Positions 46,648 through 58,442 of a stretch of 64,000 nucleotides of DNA are shown here, in pieces. Origin of the DNA: Candolleomyces eurysporus (lineage: Eukaryota > Basidiomycota > Agaricomycetes > Agaricales > Psathyrellaceae); NCBI GenBank assembly GCA_027579435.1, contig JANBPK010000932.1:54333-118332 (forward strand). The letters are read 5' to 3'. A program made the translations under genes and the position numbers. The notes below the pieces were generated by a model. It made no database searches, had not been told where the DNA came from, and worked only from the letters and a program-made list of their open reading frames with translations. Numbering within the stretch: position 1 is the stretch's first letter; each line of letters opens with the position of its first letter.

Positions 46648-47579
46648 GGCTGCGGCAAACTTTGACAGACGGCCCATCTCTCTCGAATCACTTGTATATA
46701 TACCCAGTCCGACCGTCGTACCGCCTAAGACGTTGTTCCTCAGAAACACCACTTCAGGTTCTGATTGAAGCTAGATCTCAGGATCTTGGCCGCTTACCCA
46801 TTCAATTCATTTGGGCTCTTCGATGATTTGATGAGGTTCAGAAGAAATATGAAGTTCTAAACATGGAGGGTCCACCGTGCTTGGTGCAATGCTAAGAAGA
46901 AGCCGAGCGCCGCTTCTTCGACTTCCAATGTATCGAAGGCACACGGTCCGCCTCCAATCTTTCAAGAATAATAGACGCAGGGAACAATTCCAAGTGCCCA
47001 TAGCTGGCCCGTTTATCTTAATCAAGGACTGCATGGCTGCAGTAGATAATTTGGGAGAGGCACAAGACGCATATTAGTATAGCCTTTCTGCAAGAGGACA
47101 TTCGATCGCTTCATATTACAAAAGATGACCCATTTGGAACGACGGCATATCGACGGCGTTCTCAAGGCTGGAATCGTTAGGGTAAGCATATGTTGTATTT
47201 TCGCCGATGTACCATAGACGAGATCATCATTAGAATTTGAATGTGGTGAGGTACTAGGAAGCCATTGCTCAATTGTCTGAACTAAATAATTAGAGGCGAC
47301 GTGCAAGGATGCGGGAAGTGGAAAATATGGTGGTACAGAGAATATACAATAATGCCCTTCTGTTGCATCAATTCTCCCGACATTCTAGCGGGTAGTGAAT
47401 AAAATTCTGTCGACAAATCACCGCCGATACTGGTTGTCCCTTGCTGGCGTCGAATCACAAGTCATGATATCGATAAACATTCGGGCAATAAGCAAAGGTA
47501 TTGATCGCTGTGAGGTCCGTTGTCAATAAACAAACTGACTGGCTAGCTGGTACAGTCTTCTTCTACGAAATGTATCCCT
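46648..47579. other. Intergenic; nothing supported
   Basis: Promoter region of the DUF1996 gene followed by sequence with only short open frames. Confidence 0.4.
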
Positions 47580-48300
47580 TATTGTTGGTCCTTTATCCAC
47601 GGCCTCGCCTCCTCCGCTTTTTCCTCCTTATACCCTTCTTCGGAGGCCGAAGATGTCTTTACACTCGAATTAGGACGTAATCTAGATCGCCGACGAAAGA
47701 AGTGCGAGTGGAGCGAGATCACGTTCTCCAGGTTCAATCTTTTCGGAGGAGGAAGGCTATCAGGTTGGACAGTTCTGGCGAGGCGTTGTACGGCGGATCT
47801 CGTGACGGTGTTGTCGCTGGGGGCCAGGGCGGAGGGTCAGTGTACCGCGATAAAAANTAAATACGACCAAGTAGAAGGAGCTGTGAGAAACACGAGAAAT
47901 CAGAGCCGAACACTTAGCAGCCACCTCGAGCACGTTCAAATGTTCGAACGTAGACGAGGATACGGCACCCTTCTCGCAGGAGGTTATTGAGGAGATGGTA
48001 AGTGGCGTTGCGGCGGAGACGGAGCACAAGTCAGAGTTTTGTGCCGGAGAATGGAAGATGGAGGAGAATCCGGCACTCAAATACGATTTCCTCACATGCA
48101 AACACGAGCCCACTCCAAATAAACATTCTCACTCTTCGCACCGCCTACACTGCATTTTCATAATCTTCTTCGCAGCCCCCATCATACACGCGTCTTCCTC
48201 AAAACATGCAGCGAATCTGGCCTGATATGTCTCGGGTTCGATTCTACCTATAGGAAGGAGCGTCAATGATGAGATATAGTACATAGACCGTCCTAAAGAA
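47580..48300 (-). pseudogene. PRP6-like pseudogene, middle part
   Basis: The sequence aligns in the same orientation with the intact PRP6. At about 47590-47650 'ttatccacggcctcgcctcc...' matches 55131 onward. At about 48150-48245 'cataatcttcttcgcagccc' matches 'gatgattttcctcgcggcga' (about 55927), then 'ctcgggttcgattctacct' matches 'ttcgggtttgattttacctg' (about 56004). The minus-strand frame is interrupted repeatedly, and an n lies at 47856. Confidence 0.6.
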
Positions 48301-48699
48301 GAGGAGACATAAGAAAGCAAGGAGGAAGGAGGAAGGAGCTAAAGCCTCGAAACGGAGAAGGCGAATGAAGTTCCTGGAGTGCTTACCGTATGTTTGGTTG
48401 TGGATCCCGTACGATGGAGCGGGCCTCAATGATGCACTTCTACGCTTTGGAATCGTTGGCGGTCATTTTCTCCGGGTCTGTATTGATGGAAAGGTGGCCG
48501 CTTCGTGAAGAAAAGAACGGGAACGCGAGAAAAGGTCCACTGGAAAGAGACCAACAAAGGCCACCATACATCCGCCGCTCCGTTGCTGTCCCTGAATCAA
48601 GGGACAGCAGAGACGAGGAAGAGGTGAGCATTCGGGGTCAACGAATGGGCGAGAAGGGCCACGGGCGTCATAGGAAAGTGAATGAATCGCACGCAGTCA

Positions 48700-49900
48700 G
48701 CGGTTAACATCGAACTTGAAAGAAACATTGATTAAATCACATACCTTTCCTCAAACCCGCTTCTTCGCCTTTGCAACCCAACCCCGCATCCTGACGCCTC
48801 GGATACTGCTCATACCCCAGCTTGATAACTTGCAGCTACCATCCTGCACCCATGTTCGTCAAACACCCAGCCGAAATCCAATCGGGTGCGCGGGCTTGAG
48901 TTGATCTTTCAAGGGAGTACGGGGAAATCTGCAGGATTTGTCACTATCAGAGGTAGGGAGGTAGTTAGAGAAAGGGGGAGGGAATGAGAGACGAGGAAGA
49001 TGGGGGAAGAGGAAAGGGAGAAGAGAGGTAGGGGAGGAGGGAGCGCGTACGAGAGTCGAGGAATTCGAGCACGCTCGATGCCGCCACCCCCGCGACGCTC
49101 TTAATCTGTGACATTTGCAGAGTTGTCAAATACCCTTTTGATTCTGTCGACGTCGATAACACAGGTCTGGAGTGTTCGTCTTGTTCATGCTCCTTGGTTT
49201 CGTTCCTTCCCAATCGTGAGTCTCTGAGCTTTTTGGTCGGTCGATTCGTGTCGGGGTGCAAACAATAGAAGGCAAAGGGAAAGAGGAAGAAGAGAAGAAC
49301 ATGAAGTCAGTTCTCAACTAACAGAAGAAACAGGAGACTGACCATTGCACCCGCGTCCGACCCTTGCGCCTCAATTAAACAGGCTCGTCCGTCGCCTCGG
49401 GTATGGGAACCTTTTCCTCGACATCCGCTTCGTACAGAATAGCCACGAAGAGACGGTATCGGTTGTCTGGGGCTCGAAGTTCCTCGCTTCTTCGCCCCGT
49501 TTGGCAAGGTTCGATGGTGAGCTTCTTCGTTGATTCGAGTGTTTAGCCGGTGCAAGTAGGTAAGGGTTGGGTAAGCAGATTCAATTCAGGAGCACTATAT
49601 GACAAAGTTAGCAGAAAAGTATAAAGATACCTCGAGAGGAATGAGGTTGGGAGGAACTGGAACGTACGCGATAAACTCCTCCTCCGAGCACCCCTCTCTC
49701 GCAGTTCCAATCTCCGCAGTTGGTTCAACCCGTTGATCTCCAGCGCTTCGTCCATACCATCCCGAGCTATGCTGTATCAGACGAACGCCGCCGCTTCCGT
49801 ACTGGAGTCTCCAGTGAGTCGACCTGGTGGCAGAGAGCGAGAACCGTGGGAATACTTGCTCGCAATCTCCCCAATCAGTCCCCAATCCCGGAACTGATCT
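48700..49900 (-). pseudogene. PRP6-like pseudogene, N-terminal part
   Basis: It aligns with PRP6 from about 55583 to 56990, including exon and intron parts. 49126-49170 ('caaatacccttttgattctg') matches 'caaatagccctttgggtcta' (about 56151). 49344-49450 ('gcacccgcgtccgacccttg', 'cgacatccgcttcgtacaga') matches 56690-56770. 49652-49720 ('acgtacgcgataaactcctc') matches 'acgtacgcgataacctcctc' (about 56909). Stops and shifts break every exon. The order is colinear with the gene, so it is a DNA-level copy. Together with 47580-48300 it forms two overlapping partial copies. Confidence 0.7.
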
Positions 49901-50195
49901 TCAACAGCCTCTGCCGCTACCCCACCTACGCTTTTTCACTATATTGTGTATAGAATTAGGGACAGCACATTCGCAATCTCATACGCTCGTTGATAAACGC
50001 TATCATCACTCAACAGCCGTCTTAGGAGGGGCCGCATCACCTTTGTTAACCGATTCTACAGGAGCAGGTGTCCAACCGATCCTGCGAGCACGCGGTGGGT
50101 CTGTTCAGACTCATAAGAAACGTGTATCAGCTCAGACTGCTCTACTACATCGATTACTTGTTGGAAAAGCCTTCAAGAAAACCTCCGACGTCGAT

Positions 50196-50560
50196 TTAAG
50201 GATACTGAGTATGCAGCCACTCAAAAGCAGACTTCGCCGCCATATTCTTGGCCTCCCGCTTCCTCGCAGCGGATACCTGATCAAACTTCAGTACGACTTC
50301 CTTGCCGTCTTTTCCTACAACTATGATGTATCAACGGTTAGTGGGAGGCATGTACCCTGAGTTGCGGCGGCACCCACGTCTAGCTTGGGCAGACCAAGGT
50401 TTCTCCCTGTCGTTTGTCTCCCAGACGAGGACAATTGGGCGAATGTTGTCACGGAAAATTCGCTGAGTCGCGTTGTTAAATCGTATGCAAAACTCTAGGA
50501 GGCGCTCAGAGTAAGTATTGAGATGCAGAGAGGGCGAAGTAGAGCTGTACCATCGGACAT
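50196..50560 (-). CDS. Small protein resembling a single dsRNA-binding motif (copy 2, 83 aa)
   Basis: Three exons: 50560-50551, 50494-50378 and 50320-50196, with canonical introns of 56 and 57 bases at exactly the positions and phases of copy 1. The product begins MSDEFCIRFNNATQRIFRDN, has 'VWETNDREKPWSAQARLVGK', then 'VSAARKREAKNMAAKSAFEW' and ends LHTQYP. The last part resembles the basic C-terminal helix of a dsRNA-binding motif. The two copies differ at many bases, yet both frames stay open and the splice sites hold, which argues that both are or were recently functional. Possible roles (RNA binding, modulation of RNA silencing) are inference only. Confidence 0.62.
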
Positions 50561-50994
50561 GATTGCTGTGAAGAAGAGGCCAACGAAGCGTTCGACGGGT
50601 AATGTAATTGGGGGCGATAAGAGAGGCCACTAGAGGAGAGGTGCTCGAAGCGTTTGCTCAGTTTACAGAGTATATCAGCCAGTCACCAGACGTCCCGAAA
50701 TATTGCTCCGATTGCGATTTTTGCATGCCATCGACAGATTGGATTTATCGGGTGTGGGGCTGCTGCTTGATGGTGCTATTGAATTGGCTCAGTACGTACG
50801 ACGCGAGTACAAATTATCAAACCTTTATTCATCGAAATGGGTGGAGGTCCATCCACGTCCTCACATTGCTACCATACGCCAAGGGTTGGCGGTGATCAGT
50901 AAGCCTAGGTTTCACTGTTTCATGCAATGTGAGACTTTGACTTTTTGTGTGTACAAAAAGAAACCCGTCAAGATTGCACTTTGGACTTGCGTAC

Positions 50995-51247
50995 CTTGAG
51001 GGCCGCCTTTCCGCGTAATCAAATAGAACCTGCCTGAATAGGTGTGAAACGTGTGGAGCGTGAACGGCGAACCGAACCTTATCTCAATAATCGTGTGGGC
51101 TCGATGCATTTCCGGCACCCAGGGCACAACGTTGACTCTTGCAATAAACTTGCCTACCCCTTCATGGACGACCATATACTTCGTTTTCTGACCCATACAT
51201 ACACTCCTTCCTGGAAATGGTAAGTGCGGAAAGCGAGGCCAGGGCAC
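50995..51247 (-). CDS. Tentative exon of an unidentified gene upstream of the small RNA-binding-like gene
   Basis: The minus strand has an open, coding-like stretch ('GKFIARVNVVPWVPEMHRAH', 'FHTYSGRFYLITRKGGPQ') ending at a gtacgc donor at 50994. I found no convincing next exon between it and the small gene at 50560. In the left block the same frame has a stop (about 18630). It may be a 5' exon, a separate decayed gene, or chance. Confidence 0.25.
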
Positions 51248-51249
51248 GG

Positions 51250-53650
51250 CAGCCGGTAAATCAATGACTATGCGCAGTAACCGCCTTGAGGTTTCGTCTA
51301 TGGTAACTCGCCTGTCGTAAAATTTGGGGTTCTCGACCTCTGCTCAATTTGATTCAGCACCCGATAGGCGTCTAAAACTTGATAACGGAGCTCCGATCCC
51401 GAGGAGCGACTCCCAATTGCGCTTGTCATTCACTTGTTCGCCCGAGGAGTTTCACTTATTGTTGTTTGGAATTCATCAGAACGTTGCCTATGCCGTGCAC
51501 CCGATAGAACTGGTAACGACGACTGAAGTGTCCCTCAAGTTGAACAACACCTCAGCGATTGAGCGTGTAGCGACTCACAGCAAAAATCTGTTCCAAACTC
51601 TAATAGATAACGATATGAAATGGCACGGCGAGAATATTCACCCATCTAGAATCTAGTTTATTCTTAGTTCGGTGGTCGCTCCCTCCCAGATCGTAAATTC
51701 GGCGGGGTCCGTACAGGGTATCTCGGGCACTCAGAACTCATTGACTCGACGCTTCGATCATAGAAAGTGACGGATGCTACAAAATCGATTTGATCCTCTC
51801 ATACTGAAGATCTCAGCTGAGCTTCGACTCGTCTTACCTCATGAACACACGTCGCGTCCTCGCGTCAAACCGCAGGTGACTGAAGGGGTTGAAATTTTTA
51901 TCTTGGCATTAGGTTCCGTGAATACTGGGGAGAATCTCAGGGGGCCACTGCAAATTATTCAAGCCTATTAGGGCGTGGCGTAACTCGGGGCTGGTTCGTG
52001 ACGAAGATCTCCCTACAGAGTAGGTGATCATTTCCCCGTTATCCTCTTTTGTCCTAACCCCTGACTTGCTCCCGCCCACGGACTACAGCGCGAACATGGA
52101 TCGAAACTGTATTCAAACCGGAAACAACATAACATCTGGAGGCGATTTGAGACCCAAGTGAAGCCGTCTGGCTTGATTTTATTCAAATGTACGGCGCTGT
52201 ATGAGGAAGACTTGACCGCTTCTATAGTCAGATCTGTAAGGCCTAATTGAGCGTGTAGAATCATCCCATTGAAGAGGCAATGAAGTCCATGAGGCGCGAT
52301 TTTGCATCGTGTGAGGGGTGAGACCACGAGGCTCAATTTCCGCAGCCAGGGGCACAAGTGCCACACCCGTGGTCAATCTGACGAGCCCGACAAACGTATA
52401 GTGGCTCACCCGCTTTCGCGAAAGGAATGACTGCAAGATTCATGTAATTTACATGATAGAGATGCGCTCGACTGCCCCATCGTCGACCGACGCATGCCTT
52501 GTTGTGTTCATGGTTCGGTCCGTTTCTGGCGCTTCTGCTTATCTTCATGCTACACTGCTTTACGTAGTTGCTCGGATCATCTCCCTGTAATTGCGCTCTG
52601 CAGCCTTTCTAGATGGCGGTCACATCCCACACCTTTCGATCGAATCAGATCTTACCTCCCAGTTATGTCTTCGGCACGGGTAACCTAAGTTTGAATCACA
52701 TTTCCCTCGTTGAACGTTCTACAAGCTAGAGTTTAATTGATAAAAGACGTCAGCATTCCGTACTTACCTTGCTCGCATGAGTGCGTTTTCTGTTATTTTT
52801 CGTCGTGTAATCGTCGAGCCTGACTCCGATGGTGATGATGACCGCTTTCTCTCCCGGCTATATTTACGGCTGTAAAAATTCTATACGACTCTCTCGTTGA
52901 AGAATTTACGTTAAGAATGTGCGGTCCCTTAATTCAGCATTGTCCAGAGTTGGGTGTGGATATCGTCATGGGCAGGTCGATTGTAAAAATTCCCGGGATC
53001 CTTTTGATTATTTCCTCTCACCCCTCGTCAGCCTCTTCTCTTTCTTCTTATATATCCATTTCTAACACGCTGTCCTAGAGCCACGTGCAATACTTTACAA
53101 TGTAGTTCCGGGCTCTATCGTCCACTTCCATGTAAAATTTGTGTTTTTCCTCATTTGCTTCTTCGCCGTCAACTCGTCTAACTGGGCTACCTGAAAGCAT
53201 CGATAATACTTTCGCATTTTTCATGAACATTAAAGACTATTAGTTCGAAATTTCGTTCTGTTAATGTCCTTGACGCCGAATGATGGGACACGCAAAGAGA
53301 AACTCGAGGCGCCTAGGACAGGGACACGGAGAAAGCGAATAATGGCAATCGACCAACTTCAAGATGCAATCGGGTGTGGGAAGGATAATTTACGAATTTG
53401 TCTACCCATCGTCATCCAACTTACAAACCGGCCAAAGAAACTGAGCGGACGCAACTTCGAACGCGGTATTTGTGAACCATTCAAGCGTTGTCAGATTGTT
53501 CACGCGGCAATGAAACGGATTCGCAAAGGTCTGATACACATGGAACTTCACTCCATGAATGCTAACAGGTGGACGTACAAGATCGTAGCATTAAAAGAAT
53601 TACAACAACACGTCGACTGGCGAGGTCTGCACGGTACCTTCCAACTCCCA
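51250..53650. other. Gene-poor interval between the duplicated block and PRP6
   Basis: To about 52.1 kb this is the rest of the duplicated block, decayed. From 52.1 to 53.65 kb I see only short open frames and T-rich stretches. Confidence 0.4.
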
Positions 53651-56600
53651 TTATGCCAAGACTTCACATACCAGCTCCAAAACCTCCCTCGGCCGCTTCC
53701 CCACATTTCGATCGTCCTTGCTTACGGTCTGCCACGCCTCCCCATGCCTCGGCTCTGCACTCTCGCACTCCCTCTTCACAATCTCCTGGTACTCCTCCGT
53801 CCCATGCTGCTTCTCGAACTTCAACCACCAGCCCCAAACGTCCCCGAGGTCCTTATCCGCTTTCACCGCCCTCCTAAACCACTCCCTAGCCTTTTCGATC
53901 TTACGTTCTTGCCAGAAGAGTCGAGCGACGGTGCATACAATGAGCGGGTCGTCAGAAGACTTCTTGAGAGCGTCGACGGAACGAGACTTGCGTGTGGGCC
54001 GAGGTTCAGCCCAGATACTCATACTCCAAAGGAGACCGGACGTAGGGCACTCTTGTAAAGCACGAGCGAGCATCGACTTGGCCTGAGCACTACCGGCTCC
54101 CGAACTCCTTTCCTCAACTCGTGCACTCTCCGCCCAGAGTCTCTCATCTTTCGGTACAGCCAACCTCGCTTTCTCCAAAAGCGCTCGGGCTTTGATACTC
54201 TTTCCGTCGTGTTCTTCGAGTCTGGAAGCGAGGATCCATAGAGTAGGTTCCTTCGGACAGGCTTTGATACCGTTGGCGTATGCGGTCCGAGCGGCGGGAA
54301 CGTTCTTGAGATGTTGAGCGTAGATCTGGCCTTGGATCATGTATAGTTTCGGGAATTTCGGGAATTTTTGGATAGCGGTGGAGAGTGTTTGGAGGGCGGA
54401 GGTATATTGGGATTGTTGGCGTTCGAAAACGGCCGACTTCATCCAAATCTAGCGAACGATAGGATCAGTATTTACGCCAAGCGAATGAGCGAACAAAAAC
54501 GCTGGACATCGAACGGGGAAAAGAACAAAAACGAAGGCTGGAACTCACCCTCTCCGTATCCGCAACGCTCCTGGCCCGCCCCAGCAACTCCCTCGCAACA
54601 CCCAACTCTCCATTCTCTGCCTCTAACTTTACCGCCGCCAACCAAATCTGCTCACTCTCCGGATTCGTATCGAAAGCTTTGACGAGTACCTCTCTCGCTC
54701 CAGCGACATCACCCTGCATCCACCTCTCCTTCGCTCTCATCAACCACAGCACCTCTGCATTGGGTACGTGCTCCACGGCTCTCGATAATAGGGCGTCCAA
54801 TGATGAGGGTGTGCCGTGCGTCTTCTCCAGGTCGGCAGCGAGACGCCACAGATCCCGTCGTTCGGGGAAGAACTTCAAAGCGTACGCGAGGATGGCTCGA
54901 GCAGTACCAATGTGTCCTCTCCCCAACGCGCTCTGGGCGTCCGACACCCAGGTATCATATCGATCCTCGTCCTCCTCGAGCTCCATACCGACTGTGGCTT
55001 TGACGATGGCCTCGCAGGTCCGTGGTGACCCTTCGCTTTCGCACCGCTCAGCTTCTTTGAGCCATTGGTCTCGAGTAAGTAGGACTTGGTGTCGACGGAG
55101 TTCCTTAACACCGGCTTCGATCGTCTTATCCACAGCCTCCAACTCTTTCGCTCGTTTATCCTCGGTCTTTCCTGAATCCTCCCTCGTAGCCTCCTGTTCT
55201 AAAAGTCGGCCGGCTGCAATCCAGATTTCATGGCTCGTGGGCACGCTCTTCCTAGCCTTGTTGAGGACGCTCTTCGCTTTGTCGGGGGTTTCCAGTCGAG
55301 CGAGAGCGAGCCAAAGCTCGACGGAGGTGGGTATGACTTCGACCGCGCGAGCGAGGAGGATTCGGGCGTCCGGGGCGGAGGATTCCAGGTTGACGGTTTC
55401 TTTCCAGAGACGTACGGAGGTTGGGATGTGTTCGAGGGCTGGGTAGAGCGAGTGCGAGAGTGGTGAGAGGCGTAGAGTTTGAGGGCGAACGACACGCGAT
55501 GAACGTTCAGATCAACGAAAGGGCGAGACAGGTATTGATAGTCAGCGACTAAAATGCAACGCAAGATATATCAAGGACGTACCTTTCCTCAAAACTCTCT
55601 TCTTAGCTTTTACGTCATGCTCCAAATCGGCAGCCGCGAGCCAGATCTTGACGCTCTGCCCTACGTGTTGAACTGCGTTCGCGAGGATAACCTTGGCGTC
55701 GTCGTTGTTCTAACGAAACAGAAATTAGATGCCGTGATTAGATGAATGGGAATCGAAGAAGTGGTGACGAGATGAAAGTAGACGTGAGAGGTCATATTAG
55801 AGGTAATGGAGTATGAGCGTGGAGAACAGAGAAAAACCCTCGAACGAAAGACTTGAAACTCACATGCAACCTGGCCGCCTCCAACCAAACGTCCTCGCTC
55901 TTCGGACACTGTTCACACCCCATCTTGATGATTTTCCTCGCGGCGACCATCCTCCCCGCGTGTTCTTCCAAACAGGCGGCAGCGATCCATCCCGGTGCGT
56001 GTTTCGGGTTTGATTTTACCTGTCAGGTTGTCAGTATCGGTCGAGGAGATATAAAAGGAAGAAGGAACGCACCAACGAGTCAAACAGCATCCTCGCCCTC
56101 TTGATGTCACCAATCTCCGCATCACTCTTGATTTGGATACTGGACAAACTAGTCAAATAGCCCTTTGGGTCTATCGACGTCGACAGACCGGAACTGGACG
56201 CGGTGGACGAGGATAGTTGGTCGAGTTTGATAGAGAGGAGTTTGTCGCGGGCTTGACCGATCTCGACGAAATTGGTCAGGGTGCCACTACCGTCGGTTGC
56301 GGGTGTTTCGAAGCCTCCGTTCTGTGTATATCAGTCAGACGAAATATGACCGGAACCGTAGAATGGGGAGACTCACCGCTTGCTGCCCGGCATCCAAGGA
56401 ACTCTCAAACTCGCCCTTGGATCTATCGCCTACAATTACGCTATCTGGTACGACGTAAGTCCTGTCGTTCTCCCCTCTCCTCTTCTTCCTGCGTGTGAGA
56501 TTGCCGACTTCGGGTATGCTTTCCCATTCTTCGTCTGTAACAGAGGAAAGGCCGCGTTTGAGGTCGGCGAATTGCTGTTGGATTTTGGGGCGTTCGGCGC

Positions 56601-57109
56601 GGTGTTTGGAGAGTTCGTCTTGTTCGCGGGCTTCTCTGTGACAAGAGGTCAGCTCTCACCGAACAGAAAAGGACAAAACTAACCATCACCTCCGAATCTT
56701 GCGCCGCGAATCCATGGCGTCGTCCACCTGCTCGTATATCCGATCCGCCTCCTCGTCGTCGGCTTCGTAGGTCATGCCTGCAAAGAGACCATATTCGTTG
56801 TCGGGGTCTTGGAATTGTTCGGGGTCGGGTTGTTCTTCTTCGCCTCGTTTGGCGCGGGCTTCGCTGGATGGAGTTTGAGCTCGGAGGGAGGGGGAGGAAA
56901 CAGACGAACGTACGCGATAACCTCCTCCGACGGACCCTCTCTCGCAGGACCAATATCCGATCGCGTCGTAAACCCCGAAGCACTGGGAATTTCAATTAAT
57001 GAGACAGAATGTACTGAGGTACGACGTACCCTCGACCTAGACCTGCAACATAGGAAGCAGGCGCTGGCATCGACAAGAACGCCAGTTTGTTCTTGGGGTC
57101 TTTTGACAT
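53651..57109 (-). CDS. PRP6: Pre-mRNA splicing factor PRP6 (Prp1-type, HAT/TPR repeats)
   Basis: PRP6 bridges U5 and U4/U6 snRNPs in the tri-snRNP in the nucleus. The start at 57109 gives [20 protein letters not shown], the typical N-terminus ('[20 protein letters not shown]' across an intron). Then come an acidic stretch ('[20 protein letters not shown]'), 'YVVPDSVIV', and '[13 protein letters not shown]' with '[20 protein letters not shown]'. From about residue 290 to the end lie tandem helical repeats with the HAT pattern W..A..LE......AR..L..A (for example 'VWLEAARLH', 'IWLAAADLE', 'LWLALARLE', '[20 protein letters not shown]'). It ends 'LELVCEVLA'. About ten short introns; the 3' half is in long exons. 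About 900 residues, as expected. It is transcribed divergently from MPDU1. It looks intact and is the source of the pseudogenes at 23.4 and 47.6-49.9 kb. Confidence 0.93.
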
Positions 57110-57337
57110 TTTGGCGGATTTATCGTAGTGTATTGTTGAGCCCCCCGGGTTGCAGGAAGAAAAAGAAAGAAAAAAAAGAGAAAAAATGACGAGGATGGTG
57201 ACGGACAGTGAGCAAAAGGGTCTCGGCACCGTTGCACACGATGAGCGCGAGTCACACGTCACGTCATGGTCACATCACTCTCTGTCACGGGCCTGACACG
57301 TCTGCTCGTCGGCGTCATTGCGTCTTGCACCTCCACC
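57110..57337. promoter_or_regulatory. Shared divergent promoter region of PRP6 and MPDU1
   Basis: Only 228 bases separate the two start codons. The region contains an A-rich run (about 57165-57187) and 'gcgagtcacacgtcacgtca' with two CACGT/CGTCA words (about 57246-57265), which could bind bZIP or bHLH factors. No TATA box is evident. Confidence 0.5.
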
Positions 57338-58442
57338 ATGACCGCTATAACCAGGAATCTGCCGTGGTTCGTAAAAGACTTGGGTGTTTCGATTGTTGGC
57401 GAGGTATGTCCGCGCCAGTTTCCGTCGTCGCTCCTCGAGGCTGACTGCGATAGAAATGCTACACGAGCCTCGTTGAGGACTTGAACGTCACAGACGTCCC
57501 ATGCCTCAAGTACGCGCTGTCCAAAGGTCTGGGTGTGGGCATCGTCGTGGGCGGGTCGATCATGAAGGTCCCCCAGATCCTGCTCAGTGCGTCCTCCTCC
57601 GTGCTCATCCTGCTCTCTGACTGACGTTACCAGTCCTCAACGCCTCCTCAGCCCGAGGTCTCTCTCTCCCCTCCTACGTCCTCGAGACCCTCTCCTACGC
57701 CATCACCCTCTCATACTCCATGCGCAACAACTTTCCGTTCTCGACATACGGCGAGAACCTGTTCCTCTCCATCCAGAACGTCATCATCACGTTCCTGATT
57801 ATCGCCTACTCTCCTCGATCGTCGAACAAGGCATCAAAATTCATCTCCACCTCCGTCGCGACCGTTGCGAGCGCTTACGCCCTAGCCAACGTCTCTTCTG
57901 AGCATCTGGCACTCCTGCAGGCGGCCACGCTACCCCTTTCGCTATTCAGCAAGCTCCCCCAGATCCGACAAAACGCTCGGTCCAAGAGTACCGGCCAACT
58001 ATCATCCTTTGCCGTAGTCTCCCAAATCTTCGGATGCCTCGCTCGCCTCTTCACCACCTTTACCGAAGTCAACGACCCACTCGTCGCAGCCGGCTTTGGT
58101 CTCGCTCTAATCCTCAACGTCGTCCTTGGATTCCAACTCTACAGTTACTACGGATCATCCGGAGTTGGCGTCAACGTAGCAAGGGGCGAAAAGACCGAAG
58201 GTGCCAGTGTCGAGCTGAAGGAGCTCAAGGACCTGGGAAACGGGTCTGGGCGGCCTGGCGTTCAGCCTCAGGTCGCCCACGCCACGGCCACAGGAAGAGA
58301 AGGAGCGTCGCCGGCTTTGTATGAACCCACCCCGTCCCCGTCCATCCAAAGGAGCTCCACACCTATTCAGAGGGCCTCCACTCCCATTCAGAGGGCCTCG
58401 ACCCCGAGCGGAGGGAGGAAGTGGAATCGCAAGGTCGACTGA
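57338..58442 (+). CDS. MPDU1: Mannose-P-dolichol utilisation defect 1 homologue (PQ-loop membrane protein)
   Basis: MPDU1 is an ER membrane protein needed for use of dolichol-phosphate mannose and glucose in N-glycan and GPI-anchor assembly. Exons are 57338-57403, 57454-57586 and 57634-58442 with introns of 50 and 47 bases, giving 335 residues. The start MTAITRNLPWFVKDLGVS fits the family; an earlier in-frame ATG (57266) would add an unlikely leader. The first PQ-loop is 'YALSKGLGVGIVVGGSIMKV' with 'PQILLILNASSARGLSL'. The second is 'LFSKLPQIRQNARSKSTGQL' with 'SSFAVVSQIFGCLARLFTTF'. Several membrane segments are seen. The C-terminal tail has 'GNGSGRPGVQPQV' and repeats of PIQRASTP. It is intact, and is the source of five minus-strand pseudogenes in this window. 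Confidence 0.93.

Larger units (their letters stand above)
49900..52100. repeat. Diverged duplicate of the 17.5-20.0 kb block (right copy)
   Basis: See the left copy at 17500-20000 for the shared landmarks. This copy abuts the PRP6 pseudogene; the left copy does not, so the junction near 49.9 kb is one border of the duplication. Confidence 0.65.

Noticed and set aside
48222..48246. tRNA-like T-arm 'cgggttcgattctacc'
   Set aside because: No D-arm, anticodon arm or acceptor pairing around it. The sequence corresponds to 'tttcgggtttgattttacct' in PRP6 (about 56004).
53264..54058. 264-codon plus-strand open frame
   Set aside because: From about 53651 it lies antisense to conserved PRP6 C-terminal repeats; a shadow of that gene.
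54679..55446. 255-codon plus-strand open frame
   Set aside because: It is entirely antisense to PRP6 repeat exons.
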